NCBI GenBank assembly: GCA_018340375.1
Contig: JAFFJZ010000014.1
Location: 4,092,001 to 4,156,000 of the forward strand
Direction of reading: 5' to 3'
Source of the DNA: Gonatopus flavifemur
Taxonomy: Eukaryota; Arthropoda; Insecta; Hymenoptera; Dryinidae
Length of the DNA stretch: 64,000 nt
In this document: positions 33,300-45,938 of the stretch, piece after piece
Layout of the letters: every line of letters begins with the position of its first letter
Numbering within the stretch: position 1 is the first letter of the stretch
Translations under genes and position numbers: made by a program
Notes under the pieces: generated by a model
Database searches by the model: none
The model's input: only the letters and a program-made list of their open reading frames with translations
What the model was told of the DNA's origin: nothing

Positions 33300-34340
33300 A
33301 TAAATTCGTTCATCAAATAGTTTGACTAACGGTAGAGAGTGAAGTCGGTCTCCAGTTACTTTAGTCACATTGAAGTACTTCGAAACGATTTTTCCAAAGG
33401 CGAAAATACAGGATTCTTACAACATGCTGAGCTCACCAGTTCTTCGGAGTAAAATCATAGGTGGCTGGAGACGAAGCAGAAATGAAGCAGACATATCACA
33501 AATTTGTATGCTAGCTATCGTCACTATCAATCTCATTCGGTGGCCTCATAGTTAAACGGAGAGGAGGCAAGAGCGCAGTGGATATATCACAGATCTATCC
33601 GATGCTGGTATCAGATTCTTTGCGTAGTGTTTCAGGGTGGTTGAAAAGACACAAAATGAAGCGAATATACCATAGATCTGTGAGTTTGCTATCACCACTA
33701 TCAATTAGCATTACAGATCGCACAGTGGGTTCAATTGATAATGAATCCCTAGATTCTTCGAGTAGAATGGCAGGTGAGTGCAGGAAGAACAGGCAAGATG
33801 CAGATATATCATACATCTGTACCCGCATATCAATATCAATGGGTAGCGTTGTGAGGAAATGAAGAAAAGGCAGGACTGCAGGGGAGATACAACCGTTCCT
33901 TGCGTTGAGTATACTACCATCAGATTCTTTCAATAGAATCACTGGTAGATGAAGGAAAAGCAAGAAGGACGCAGATGTACTATACATCTCCCTGGTGGGA
34001 ATATTTCTCTGAGAATTTCTGAGAATCCCTGGAAACCTCTCAAAATTCAGACATTTCCTACAAATCTCTGCAAGCCCCTACAAAACTCACAATAATTCTG
34101 AAAATCTCTGAAAATATTCTGATTATTTCTGGAAAACTCTCAAAATTGGGATCTCCACGAGGGCCGTATGTCACTTACCATCATAATCATTAGGTAGCGT
34201 TGCAGGAAAATGAAGGAAAGACAAGAGCGCTGTGGGTATAACATAAATTTTTGCATCGAATGCACTTGACTGAGCAATTGACGATGATTACGCAGACTGT
34301 TTGGGATCAACTCGACGAGAATTGAGCAGATACAAGAGTA
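33300..34340. repeat. Dispersed repeat cluster (GATATATCA family)
   Basis: Units of about 150 bp with GCAGTGGATATATCACAGAT, GCGAATATACCATAGATCTG and ATATATCATACATCTGTACC phrases, mixed with (C)AGAATCACTGG and GGAAAAGCAAGA segments. Inverse matches lie at 22.1-23.4 kb. A CTCTGAAAATCCCT-type microrepeat sits at 34005-34150. No gene. Confidence 0.6.
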
Positions 34341-34344
34341 TTCT

Positions 34345-36030
34345 GATCATAGAAATTGTTGTAGAATAACTACAGGTTAACCAGACTGATACGACTAAGG
34401 ATACAATTCATTCTAAATGTTTTCTTCCAAAGTTCTATCTCTCCAGATGTTCCATTCAAGCTGAATCACATTTCTATTCTTGCAAATTTTCATTTCTATC
34501 TTTTATTATCTTTGTTCTCGAATGATTCAATTCTCGAATATCATGAATATCAAATATCTTTCTTTCCATATAATCTCATATTCACAGATCATTATTCTTA
34601 GATATGTGTCACAAATGAGAATAATCTTATCCAACCGCCCTTTTCTCTCCCCATTTCAACATATATTCAATGGTGAGGATTTGTCAGAGTGGAAATATGT
34701 GAGGATAGATATTTATCAACAGTAATATGCAGGGGAGAATTATCTGAAAATTAAGATGATTGAGAATACAGATCCCTAATGGAAAATGTTGATTTGAAAA
34801 TAGAGTATTTAAGAGAAAGAATATCTCGGAGTATTATGCTGGGTGATTCAAAATTGCCGTACACTTTTCTGAGAGCAGATCCCTGATGGAACTCTGAAAA
34901 GCTTTTGGTCCAGAATATTCAGATCTGTTCCTTAGATCCGGAGATATGAGCATTTTTCGATTTTTTGAAAAATCCAAATACCTCGGGAGTACCATATTTC
35001 TGACTTTTGAATCCAACACTATTCTGTGAGTCAGATCACGGGGTATCCCTGACGAAAAATAAATCTCATTTAGCTTCCTTCGTTGTAGAGTTATGGCGAT
35101 TCAAACTTGTTGAATTCTGATTGGCTGGAACGCAAAAAGTTTCAGACCGCTATAACTCTACAACGAAGGAAGCTAAATGAGATTCATTTCCTTCCAGGGA
35201 TACCCCATGATCTGACTTAGTGAATGGTGTTGGATTCAAAAGTCATGAATATGGTACTTCCGAGGTATTTGGATTTTTCAAAAAATTGAAGAATGCTCAT
35301 ATCTCCGGATCTAAGGATCAGCTCTGAATATTTCGGACCAAAATCTTCACAGAATATCATCAAGAATCTGTTTTCAGACAAGTGTACGGCAAATTTGAAT
35401 CAGCCAGTATATTTTATTAATGATATTAAAATTACGGTTATCATTTTTGTATGACTGAAGATCAACCTGATCGATGTAGCTGGACATGAAATTGGTTCTA
35501 AAAATATTCCCTTCAAAAGTTTGAGCCTTCCAGTTTTTCCATTCAAGCTGAATTGTATTTCCATTCTCACGAACTTCGATCTTCAGTTCTCATAACGTTT
35601 GTTTTCAAATAATTCTGTTCTTCGAAATCATCAACGTTGAATATCTTCATCTTCACATATTTTTACTTCTGCAGGTCTGTATTCCCAAATATGTGGCGGA
35701 AGTGGGAAAAAATTTCATTGAACAGAAATTTCTTTCTTTCTGATATCTACGGAAAAATCGAGACCTGTTATATTACATTCAATCAGGTATGATATTAAAG
35801 AGAAGAATTTCCTGAACATTCACAAAAATGAAAACATGAATATTTTATGAAAGACCAAGTACTTGAAAGTAAACCATTTCGAGATATCATATATGTTATC
35901 AATGAGTTTGGAATCATGGAAATTGTTGTAGAATAACTATCAGTAGCCTGACTCGTGTGACTGAAGATACGATTCATCCTAAAATTATCTCTGCAAAAGT
36001 TGTATCTCTCCTGTTGTTACATTCAAGCTG
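34345..36030. repeat. Three diverged copies of a ~200-bp repeat
   Basis: Blocks starting near 34355, 35450 and 35920 share AAATTGTTGTAGAATAACTA (first and third), CATTCAAGCTGAAT, and TTTCTATTCTCACAAA-type text. The first two are separated by the foldback at 34839-35407. Not coding. Confidence 0.65.
34839..35407. mobile_element. Foldback transposon, related to copies A and B
   Basis: Palindrome of 569 bp with arms of about 265 bp. Left end CTGGGTGATTCAAAATTGCC; right end read inward CTGGCTGATTCAAATTTGCC. The following GAGAGCAGATCCCTGATGGA resembles GGGAGTAGATTCCTGATGAA of the CAGGGTGATTC family at 23.9 and 55.0 kb. The inner arm carries TAGCTTCCTTCGTTGTAGAG and its inverse. A TA is present only on the right flank, so the left flank has changed. 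No coding capacity. Confidence 0.8.
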
Positions 36031-38284
36031 AATGATATTTCTATTCTCACAAACCTCTATTGTTTTGTACAGTCATACTTGTTCCTTTGTTTTTCCTTTG
36101 ATTCATTGTTCTCAAACCAAATTACATGGAGTTTATAGTAGGGAATCCTACGAAAACTTCATTCAGAATCCAAAGTTCTCAGAAAGTTATTTGAGAACTA
36201 ATCAATGCACTCTATGCTACCTGAGGTATCATCCCATACAGCACACGAGTTCCCGTCATGCTAATCAATATGTATTCATAACAAACATCTGGAATTCAGA
36301 ATGGCCTATCAATAAACAATTCAATGTTCAGAAAGGACTCATATTATGATCAGTACGTGAGGGAATCTCTCTGAGACCTTTTTCGGCAAAGTGTATCTCT
36401 TCAGAATTTATTCGGAACAATACCATCGACATATCCTATGCATGATTACAAAATGAACATAGAATGTTTGAGAAGTATTGTGCTACTTGAGTATTGAGAA
36501 GGACAAATGTAGGAATTTATGAAAAAACTAAAACTTTTCAACTTAATATATAACTAAAAGCAACATATACGCGCTCGTAATGAAATTTGATAACTCCAAA
36601 ATGACAATATACAAGGATGAGATCGCACGGCAATCATGCCTATAAAAAAGGAGTTCGACATGAAATGAATTCAGAGGGTTACAAACAACATTTAATTGAA
36701 CGTTGTAAGCGCACAATTATCTGAACTCCCTCAGAGCAATCTTCGAACGAAGCACTCAGCACTCACACACATTCAGTGCACTAAATCGAAATTTTAGATT
36801 GAAATTATTTCAAACATATGAAGTTCTACATTTCGAATTCAACCGAAAGCTAAAACTGAAAGTAACAAATGCGCAAGCACGATCTAATAAAGATGAGCAC
36901 TTCACGCAGCACAAACTCGTTCACGACACGCTGGGTTTTCTAAACTACCGAGAATGAGCTCGAAATGAATTCTCCTACCAAAACTAAGCAAATCAGTACC
37001 CGAGAGCATCAAGATATGAGAGTTACCGTATTTTGTGCTCTCCCGATACGAAATTGACGATTTCAATGATGGAATCACCTCTAAACTAGAGAAGCATCCA
37101 AGTGGATATCACCTGGTAACAAGTGCGAACGAGATTTTAGGATTGCTGCGCGAAGACTGATCTACAAGCGTTATTATTTGAATTAGACGATGATTTCAAA
37201 GTCAACCGCCAAAAGACAGGTGACCTACGTACATATACGTACGTTGAACCCGGATATAAAATTCATGCTCTGCACGTATTCCCTTTAGAGAACTCACACG
37301 ACTCTATATACAAATAAATTTGTCTCGAACAAGTATGTGAATATCGCAAGTTATCAGTAAATTTATATACATGCAGTGAGTTATCTGATCGATGAGTAGT
37401 TCACATACATATATTTCTTTGGTCGTAAGACATTCTGTTGCATGTCAGTGCAATGAATAATTATGAAATTCTTACTATACGTCGAGTTCGCCCGAATTGG
37501 GAAAAATATATATTTTGTTTGAATTTCCACAGTTGGAAACAAAAACACCCATAACTCCAAAGACTCTGGGCCCCAGTCTCCTGAACCAAATTTTGATGAG
37601 GATGAATCATTGATAAGTGCTGTACGCGCAAAGGGAGGTCTATATAACTATTGTTTGGATGTAGAAGAAAGAGGTCCTCCACAAAAACAAACCGTGTGAG
37701 AAGAAGTGTGTGACATATCGGGAGATATGTGAGAAAATTGTGTTTATCATCAATATTTCTGGATATTTGTGATCATTCTGATTCATACGAATATCGTCAA
37801 CAACCCGCTCCGGACAAACAGGGCATGGAATGATGAATTTGTATCAGTCAATCCAACGCCCTAAGGAACGGGGTCGAGCACATCAGGCAGTTCCGGTGAT
37901 CCCAGAGTGGGACATTAATTTGATTGGTTGCTCCTGTTATGATCAATCATGAGGGAGATGAGGGTGATGGCATGAATCAGAGTTGTCACGTAAGAGTTAA
38001 ACACCTCCAATAATCTTCAAATATCACTATACACAGCACCTATTACATAACCATCGGAATGCCACACACAACGATACTTTCAGATCATTGGGAAATGGTT
38101 TACACAACAAATTTGGCTAGCCCTGAGTCGCTCCTGTTCATTTCTCCTGAATGATGTATTTCTCAAAACATCACCCGATCAAAGAAATATATCACTTAGA
38201 ACTAAGCAACCCTAAACACCAGTGGAAGACCACCGGAAGAGTGGAGTATTGCATCACTCACCATATAATAACGAAGAATTTTCT
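36031..38284. other. No gene recognised
   Basis: About 2.2 kb. Open frames are short and featureless. TATA-like strings occur (CCTATAAAAAAGG near 36640, GGATATAAAATT near 37253), but without a downstream gene they do not support a promoter call. Confidence 0.55.
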
Positions 38285-38350
38285 TATGATGACGATGATC
38301 ATAATAATGATGATGACTGTAGTAGACGTAGGAATGGTAATATTGATGAT
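38285..38350. repeat. GAT/AAT triplet microsatellite, left flank of R1 LINE
   Basis: GATGACGATGATCATAATAA and following degenerate triplets. The same kind of sequence flanks the other side of the R1 element at 41850-41918. Confidence 0.6.
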
Positions 38351-39037
38351 TTTTTTTCATGGAGGGGCTTTATGCACCGTCAGGCAGCTTCCACTCCCTG
38401 GTGTGTGAGACTCCTGCTGTTGCACATGATAGAGTTGCTACATCCAGTATACCCACTAAAACCTCCTCTTAACAGGCATTGTTTCCCCCCGGAACTGTTG
38501 AACACATTATTTTGGGGGGGATGCCCTGGCTTTCGGGCCACGTTCTACGTGGCCCTGTTGTCTATCCCACGGGCTCTTGTGTCACAACAGCCCCCCTTTC
38601 TCCTGCTCTCAGTTCAGGACTGTTCCTTGTCAGTGGATGAGGAGACGATGTGAATGGATAATGAAGAGAAGACACAGAACGAATGAAGGGATGAATGAAT
38701 GAATATGTACATAGGATCGGGTGGATGGAAAACCGGTGTGAGAATAAGAGAACGATGTATGAATGGAATTGGTTGAAAGATCTGGGGTTTAGCGGCTCCA
38801 TCACAGAAACAAGAGCAGAAGTCGGATAGGTGAAAATTAGCACACCAGGGTCATCGTTGGCTATGACAAGAGAGGAGTGAGAGGATGAATAAATGGATGA
38901 ATGGATGGACAAATAGATGAATGAGTGAATGAGAGGAAATGTTAGAAGTTCTATCCATTCACGGCTCTCGCATCGAGAGCCCTCTTCATCCGTCGTAGGA
39001 CTGGATCCGCGAAGCGGGCGATAGCAGTCCATGCGTC

Positions 39038-40815
39038 TTAGCCTAGCAGCATGACCCGAACGATGTTCTTTTGAGTCACGTTGCCATAAGTCTCTTCGAC
39101 ATGACTCCCCTCCACCCGCTGCCTCCCGCATTCGAAGGGAGTGTGGAAGGCGTCGTCTTGTTGGGAGTCGCAGAAGACACAGTCAGCTTCCTGCACCTTG
39201 CCCATTTTACAGAGGTGAGTTTGGAACAGATTGTGCCCCGTCAGCAGTTGGGTGAGAAAGCAATCGACTCCACCATGCTGACGGGTGAGCCAGATGTCAA
39301 GACAAGGAATGAGCCTCACCACTGTCCACCTCGCTCGTAACTCCTCTTCCCACCGTTCCTGTCAGGCTCGCGAGGACATGTCTTCAGGCGTGACGCTTCG
39401 CCTCGTCTCTCCCTGCCGCGGAAGCACCCCGATAGACGGACTCCCACTCCTAGGAAAGGAGGTCAATGGGAATGACCCCCACGACGACCAACGCTGCTGG
39501 CTCCGAGACCGTGCGATAGAAGCAAGCGATATGGAGGGCCCCTCTTCGTTGGACTGCGGCCGTGCCTTGGGGTATTTTTCGTATCGCAGCGCATTGGCCC
39601 AGAGTTCGGCACCGTGGATCATGATGAACTCGGTGGTTCGGAGGACTAACCTTCTCCTGCAGGATCGGGGTCCGCCAATATTGGCCATGACCCTGCTCGA
39701 CAAAGTAGGGACTTCAGCCGCCTTGTCCGCTCCCCCCCCTCATCCCCTCCCAGAAGGTCAGCCGTGAATCCAGGCACACCCTCAGGTACTTGACCAAAGC
39801 CTTCGTCTTGACCGTCACCTGTCCTACCTGCATATCCCTAATGAATATGCTCTCTTGTGGAGAGCACGATCTTGGTGTCAGCCAATGCCAGCTGCAAGCT
39901 GTAATCGTCCATCCAGGAGTGGTCACGATACATGGTCTGGTTGAGTGGCATCTGCGCCTCATCGACGGTTCTAGCGATTATCAACGCCCCGACGTCATCC
40001 GCGTATTCAACCGGAAAAACCCCCTCCAGCAGCTCAATACGGAGAATCCCGTCATAGGTGGCGTTCCATACGTTGGGTCCGAAATGGAGCCTTGAGCCAT
40101 GCCAGAAGTTAGCTCTCTCTTCACCGGGCCATCTTCGGTCTCATACTGTATCGAGCGGGATCTCAGGTAGTCATCGAGCACGCGGACAAGATACTCAGGT
40201 ATTCGGAAGCCCCGCTCCAGTGCGCGTATAGCATTGCTTCATTTGACCGAATTGGAGGCGTTGAGCACATGCAGAGTCACCGGCAGCTGAATGGGGCGAA
40301 AGCAGTTATTCCCTCACTCCGTGCCCCTGGCAGCCTCGACTACCTCTTGGATCGCATGTACCGTCGACCTCCCTCTCCTGGAGCCTCTTCTCCCGGAGAA
40401 GTCTCCAGAATATCCAGCAGCTGCGAATGCTGCGTGGGGGCGAGGTATCGGGAGTTCCTCCAGGGTTTGCTGGCTGTGTCCAGCATGCACAGGGGCCTGT
40501 AAGATGACAGGTCATCTTCTGGCTCCTCGCCCTTGCTCACGAGCGCGAGCCTGACCCGTTCCTAGACGGCAGGTGAGATTCCCGCTCGCAGGCAGGCGTC
40601 ATAGATAACAAGCAAAACTCTAGGATGATTCTGCGCAACTGCCTTCAACACCTTCACTGGTAGGCCGCCTGGACCCGGGGCTTTCTCATTCTTGGCGCTC
40701 ACTAACCCTGTCCTGATGAAATGGAGAGGGTTAATGTCTTCTCGCGACAGATCAGGGCCAGGAGGTCATTGGACACCCCACTAATATTGAGATTGCACTG
40801 CAGAACCACCGCCAT
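39038..40815 (-). pseudogene. R1-clade LINE ORF2 (endonuclease deleted, reverse transcriptase decayed)
   Basis: Starts MAVVLQCNLNISGVSNDLLA at 40815, the usual R1 ORF2 opening, but after about 30 residues jumps to the reverse-transcriptase leader (NEKAPGPGGLPVKVLKAV), so the endonuclease is missing. Then SSYRPLCMLDT, LDDYLRSRSIQYETEDGPVK, TSGMAQGS and the active-site box YADD (39994-40005). The thumb region reads YGAELWANALRYEKYPKARP-like text at about 39590-39620. The C-terminus reads LTQLLTGHNLF and a C-x2-C-x8-H-x4-C finger (CVFCDSQQDDAFHTPFEC). Several frameshifts and stops. Confidence 0.8.
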
Positions 40816-40969
40816 TTTTATTTTTCCTGCCTTCCGCCTGGGTGAGAGCCCTGCGGAACGCATCGCAATTACCAGAGCCTGCTGAGTGCGTTCTGGATTT
40901 CCCCGCCGCAGTGCAGAGTGAGCAGACGGGATCTTCGTTGGGATCTTCTTCCCTGTATCCCACCGCCTA

Positions 40970-41760
40970 GTGGTCCTTCGCACCACACCGGAGGCAGGCC
41001 TTGCTCCGGTCAGGTCCTAGACAGGCACGGTTTTGATGGCCGTGACCGAGGCACTTGCAGCACCTCGGTACGACTGTTTCCCCTTGAATCCTTCAATTCG
41101 CAATTCAGCCCACCTTGATTCGCGTCGTGGTCATCAGTGCCTTGGCAGCCCTCTGTTCAAGGGTGACAAAGCCCGAGACTTGACCACGCTCGATGGGCTT
41201 CGTGGGGGTCGACGGCAGGATTTCGCTGTAACTTGGCGGTGCATTCCACAGGGCGACCTCTACTTCCTCCTTGGTGGAGCGAACATCCAGGCCATGTATC
41301 TCTAGGCTGGCGAGGTGCGTCAACGCCCAAACGCTGTTCACCTCCTCTGCAGCATCCCTCAGAGCCCTTGAGAAAGGAGCCTCTGCTTGGTCTGTCGCTT
41401 TCTTTATGCCTGTAGCAATGTAGGCTCCGGTCCCCACATCCATGGTCCACTTCCGGATCGAGGCTTGAGCGGGCTGGTCTCTGACTCCGGGTTGCAGTGA
41501 CTCTTCCCCCCCCCCCCAGCCAGATGAGAAGTCTGGCTAATTTATGGGACACTGACGGAGTTGACTGCGACCAGGGCCGATCAGTGAATACAGCCGCACT
41601 CACATGGTGTCAGACGCCGACTAGGACGCCGCCCAATACGGGTACAGACGTGACTCGGTTTGCGAATGTTCCCCATCCGCCGTCGGGACCGTTCGCCGGG
41701 TAACCCTAGGCAGGGGCCCTTACGCAGTGCTACCATCTGGAGCCAGATGTACCGTGGTTT
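40970..41760 (-). pseudogene. R1-clade LINE ORF1 (gag-like, zinc knuckles)
   Basis: Visible pieces in order: an N-terminal part, then EEVNSVWALTHLASLEIHGL, STKEEVEVALWNAPPSYSEI and VTLEQRAAKALMTTTRIKVG (41105-41443), then two CCHC knuckles, CCKCLGHGHQNRAC and CLRCGAKDH (about 40970-41075), the second followed by a stop. This order (ALK-type domain, TKEEV, then CCHC knuckles) is that of R1-clade gag proteins, which package the element RNA. Confidence 0.7.
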
Positions 41761-41849
41761 TCTAGAGAGGTGTTACTCTTTCATCCCTCCTCCTCCCCCA
41801 TCACATGCAAGATGAGGTCCTGGACTTGGGACCGGTTCCAAGCGGAGTT

Positions 41850-42087
41850 GATAATGATAATAATGAGAATGAGAATAATAATAATGATGATAATAATAAT
41901 AAGGATAATAATGATAATGCATACATACCTACATACGTACATACATACATACATACATGCATACATACGTACGTACATACATACATACATACATACATAC
42001 ATACATACATACATACATACATACATACATACATACCTGCATACATACGTACATACATCCTTACATACATACATACATACATACATT
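41850..42087. repeat. Triplet then (CATA)n microsatellite
   Basis: 41850-41918 is GATAATAATGAGAATGAG-type triplet repeat. From about 41919 it becomes (CATA)n with CGTA variants to 42087, where LINE1 ends. On the LINE1 sense strand this reads (TATG)n. The long frames of Met-Tyr-Val-Cys or His-Thr-Tyr-Ile across it are not genes. Confidence 0.9.
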
Positions 42088-42665
42088 TTTTTTTTTCTTA
42101 AATAATCCTTTATCCACTTTCTTTAATCACATTTGTTTTCCTCTTATGACCAATATTCCACCAAGCTACGTGTCAGCTTATTGGTGGAATTATTCTCTTA
42201 TAAATTACGTCTTACATTGTGTTTCTTATTCTATGCTCAAATATATACTTGGAGATACTTCTAGTTACATGAATATATACATTGAAATTTCTTCACATGA
42301 AAATCATTCCACATTTTGTGTCAGTTTAACTTTATTCTTTGTTGTATGTATTCCTTAATCATATCATTGACACTGACACTATACACGCATTGTCGACAAT
42401 GTTTACATCTTGTTCGTTCATCTCGCCGTATTGGATCTCCGTGTTAGTTCCTTCTTCAGACTATTCTGACGTGTCTATTCGACCATTACGTGTAAAAGTA
42501 CAATATTTTATCTATATCTAGTGCGAGTGATTATTTATTAAAACTATTTCAATCGACTTATCTTGATTTAATTACAATTTGCATACCGCGTTATCTGCTA
42601 TGTTCACAATCATCGGTATTGTGTGCATGTGATAAGTCACATATTTTCTCAGTTGTGTTCCTGGC

Positions 42666-45607
42666 TCATACTATCTCATTAAAAACGTATTGTTTCATTA
42701 TTCTCTGGAGATCCATATATGGACTTATCCTACAGAAACCTTCTATTTCATCGAGCAGATCGTTGGATAAATCCGGTGAGTAGTGTGAATTTTTAGCTTT
42801 TCCAAAATATGTATTGAAATTCGTTGTTTTGTACACATAACTGCTTCCTCTTATGTGATATATTTCTGATCTATGTTTCTGTCTATATTCTAGTTCATGA
42901 TGATATCTTATAACTGTGGTATATAGCGATAGTTGTTCAAAATTCATTATTCCTAATTTTTCTATGTCTTCTCCCTTGAACATTATTTTGATTATCCTAT
43001 GATTTATCGACTCCATTCTCATTTTCAGGTACTCGGTAGCTCTGGTATATATTGTTATCCGAAATCTTGAATGAGATTCCACTAAGGCATGGTATAAAGT
43101 TTTCTTGGCTGCTACTGTGAGAAGATGGTTTATATTGTATATTTAACTCAAAATCCCTCTGAGTTTATTGCACAGATTTTCGACGTGTTCACTCCACTCC
43201 AAATGTGAGTCGATCAACATTCCCAAGTATTTCACAGTATTTGAATACTCTAGGCTTGTGCAATGCACACAGTTTCCGTCTTGCAAGCATTGGTACGTAT
43301 GTATTTTCAGCTTGTTTTCTTCTTGCTGTAGCCTATAATCTATCCTACCACTACGGAACATACAAACTTGTGTTTTTTTCGCATTAATTACTAATTTATT
43401 CACATATGGATATTCACATATTGTATTCAAATCTTGTTGTACTAATTCAATTCCCTTTTTCAGATTCTCTTGAGCGAATTGGATGGCCATACCGTCCGCG
43501 TAAAAGTATGGTGTCGAGTATAACCCCAGATGTGCGAAATGGTAAACATATATATTGAAAAGTATCGGAGATAATATGGCTCCTTGGAACAAACCATATT
43601 CTTGCGTCTCATATCTGCTTGAATATTTCCCGATTTTCACTTGCATCAACCTATTACTCATGTAATCTTCGAACCATTTATACAATTTTCCCCCAATTCC
43701 TATATCCTTCAATTTCTGTGAAAGAATCGTGTAGTCTATCGTATCAAAAGTGAACGACAGATCCAAGTATACCGATACGGTGTACTTGAATTCATCAATT
43801 TTCCCATTCGCTTCATCCATAAATTTTTCAAGCAGCAGAGTTGTTGATTTCCCTGGTATAAATCCATACTGATGTTCACTTAGCATTTGATCTTCCATGC
43901 AGTATTTGTATAGTTCTTGATTTATATGATATTCTATTATTTTCATTAATGAATTCAAGCAGTCAATCGGTCTATAATTATTCGTACCGTTCCGTTTTCC
44001 GTTTTTATATATAGGGGTTAATGTGACAATTTCCATTTTTTCCGGTGTTGTGCCTGTGTCCAGGATACAATTGAGTAGGTGAACAAGTATGCGATTGAGC
44101 ACTTCGACATTGTTTTTTATATCTATCATTCTCATTCCATCTAATCCAGGTGCGCATTGTGTTTTCATCTTATTCATTATCTTCTTCATATCCCGTTCAT
44201 TTATTTTTCTCAAATTGAAACTAACCGATCTTTCTCTCATCCCCTCAGTATATGATAACTGTATCTCATTTTGTGTATCATCCGTTATAAAATTTTCTCT
44301 CATTTTTCGTATCTTATTCCTGAAAGTACTAAAAAATCCATCTCCCAGATCTTTCAGATCTTCAGTCTCAAATGAGTTTTTGATATCCTCATATGGAGAC
44401 ATTTTCTTTTTCCGACCAGTAATTTGATTCATCATTCCCCATGTTTCTCGAATGTTTCTTGTGTGCGTCTGAAATAAATGGAAATAATATTCTCTCTTTT
44501 GTTTTCTTATCAGATTCACTAGTCCGTTCCTGATTGTTCTAAATTCTTCTTTGAGTAATAAATTTTTTTTGTCTTTTTTGAGTTGTTTCCGTATTCTCTC
44601 CTTTCTTTCTATCTCTCTCTCTCTGTTATACTATTCATTCATCCCTTATCTTTTCTCATATTACTAATTTCCTTTTCTATTTCACCTGATTTATAGATAA
44701 TATTGAAATGGTTGATTAGCTCCTGATATATATAGTTTGGGTCGTTACTCTGTAATGAGTATGTCCAGTCCTTGTCACGGATTTTTCTTTTTACGTTTCC
44801 TGTATCTATAACTTTGATAATTCCAGGTGTTACTACTTCATTCATCTCAGCCTCTTGTGCTATCGAGATCCACGTCATATAATGATCTGCGACTTTTTCC
44901 TTCACTACGTAACCGATTATTCCCCTGAGTTCTATATTTGTCGCTAAATGATCAATGCAGGTTGACGTTATTCTATCTCCTAGCAATTCTTCCCGAGTTG
45001 CTGATGTGATGAGGTTTGTTGAACCATATGAAGAGAATATGTTCAGGTAAGAATTTGTTGTATAATTATCCTCTAATATATCAATATTCATATTCCCTAT
45101 GATAATCATTTTTTTCTTGTGCGTTATTTCAGATGGGATCCATTTTTCTAGCTCTTCTAGGAAACCTTTTACATCAGCGCACGGAGGCCTATATATTACT
45201 AATATATTTAAAATTCAATTCGTATTTTGAATTTTGATCAACATAGTCTCAGCGTTTTGGAAGTTTAATATCTTGTTCATGCATTCCAAGTTTTCTCTGT
45301 AGAACACAATTATTCCTCCACCTTTTGTATTAACTCTTAATTTGTCGTATTTTTGAAATGATTCTATATTATGTATATCACTGGTCTCTTTACAATTTAC
45401 TTACGTTAGGCATAATATATCAAGTTGTTGTATGACTGGATTGATATATGACATTATTGAATCCCAAGTTTTATCTATACTTCTAACATTCAAGTGCAGA
45501 ATATTTAATTTCTTATGATCATTATTGTATATATGTTTCAAGTTCGCAATATCATCAATTGTTGAGACGTAATTATCTACATTAATTTCTAAATCTCCGT
45601 TTACCAT
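42666..45607 (-). pseudogene. LINE1 ORF2, endonuclease-reverse transcriptase
   Basis: About 980 codons. Start MVNGDLEINVDNYV; endonuclease text LNILHLNVRSIDKTWDSI, GGGIIVFYRENLE, MIIIGNMNIDILEDN, STCIDHLATNI; then RKQKREYYFHLFQTH, the RT fingers (CAPGLDGMRMIDIKNN), LTPIYKNGKRNGTNNYRPID, YGFIPGKSTTLLLEKFMDEA, VSVYLDLSFTFDTIDYTIL, QGAILSPILFNIYVYHFAHL. The active-site box is YADG, not YADD (about 43487-43498), so the catalytic Asp pair is broken. Stops at 45401-45403, about 45212, near 44636 and at 43143-43145, and one frameshift in a (GA)n run near 44620. The end SPYMDLQRIMKQYVFNEIV matches LINE2. Confidence 0.88.
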
Positions 45608-45938
45608 GTTTTTATTATCAATTTATTGATCAATTTTCTCTTTTTTTTCTCATCACTGTGCCTATTTGTTAATTTTATTTACATTCTAGTGAAGTATTTG
45701 AGAGGAGTTTAAAATGATTTCTTTTCTTTCATCTCATAATCAAATTTTATCTAATTATTCTGTGACTGTGTTTGTTTTATGAATCTCCTATTGTGCATAA
45801 TGGATGAACGAATATATTGACCATAATTATTATTATGATTGTCCATTTTATATGCAAATTGGGATTGTGGATATCATTATTAAACTATTTTTGGGAGCTT
45901 TTGGTGTTTGGGACGGTTCATTCATTTATTTCTTTTGT

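Larger units (their letters stand above)
38351..41849 (-). mobile_element. R1-clade LINE, internally deleted
   Basis: GC-rich minus-strand element between two GAT/AAT microsatellite blocks. The 3' end carries an A8 tail (T8 at 38351-38358) after a tail reading ...CCCCTCCATG. The body holds a gag-like ORF1 with zinc knuckles, then an ORF2 that lacks almost all of its endonuclease. Base composition differs sharply from its AT-rich surroundings. The 5' boundary at about 41849 is inferred from where the microsatellite starts. Confidence 0.7.

Noticed and set aside
36630..36670. TATA-box promoter (CCTATAAAAAAGG)
   Set aside because: No downstream gene or initiator supports it, and AT-rich DNA yields such strings by chance.
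38562..39131. 189-codon minus-strand frame with repeated Ser/Ile/His
   Set aside because: Lies over the GAATGAATGGATGA-type repeat in the 3' region of the R1 element; only its first part overlaps real LINE coding, and in another frame.
41770..42105. Long frames of Met-Tyr-Val-Cys or His-Thr-Tyr-Ile on both strands
   Set aside because: They are translations of the CATA/TATG microsatellite in every frame; the same applies at 53322-53664 and 60339-60711.
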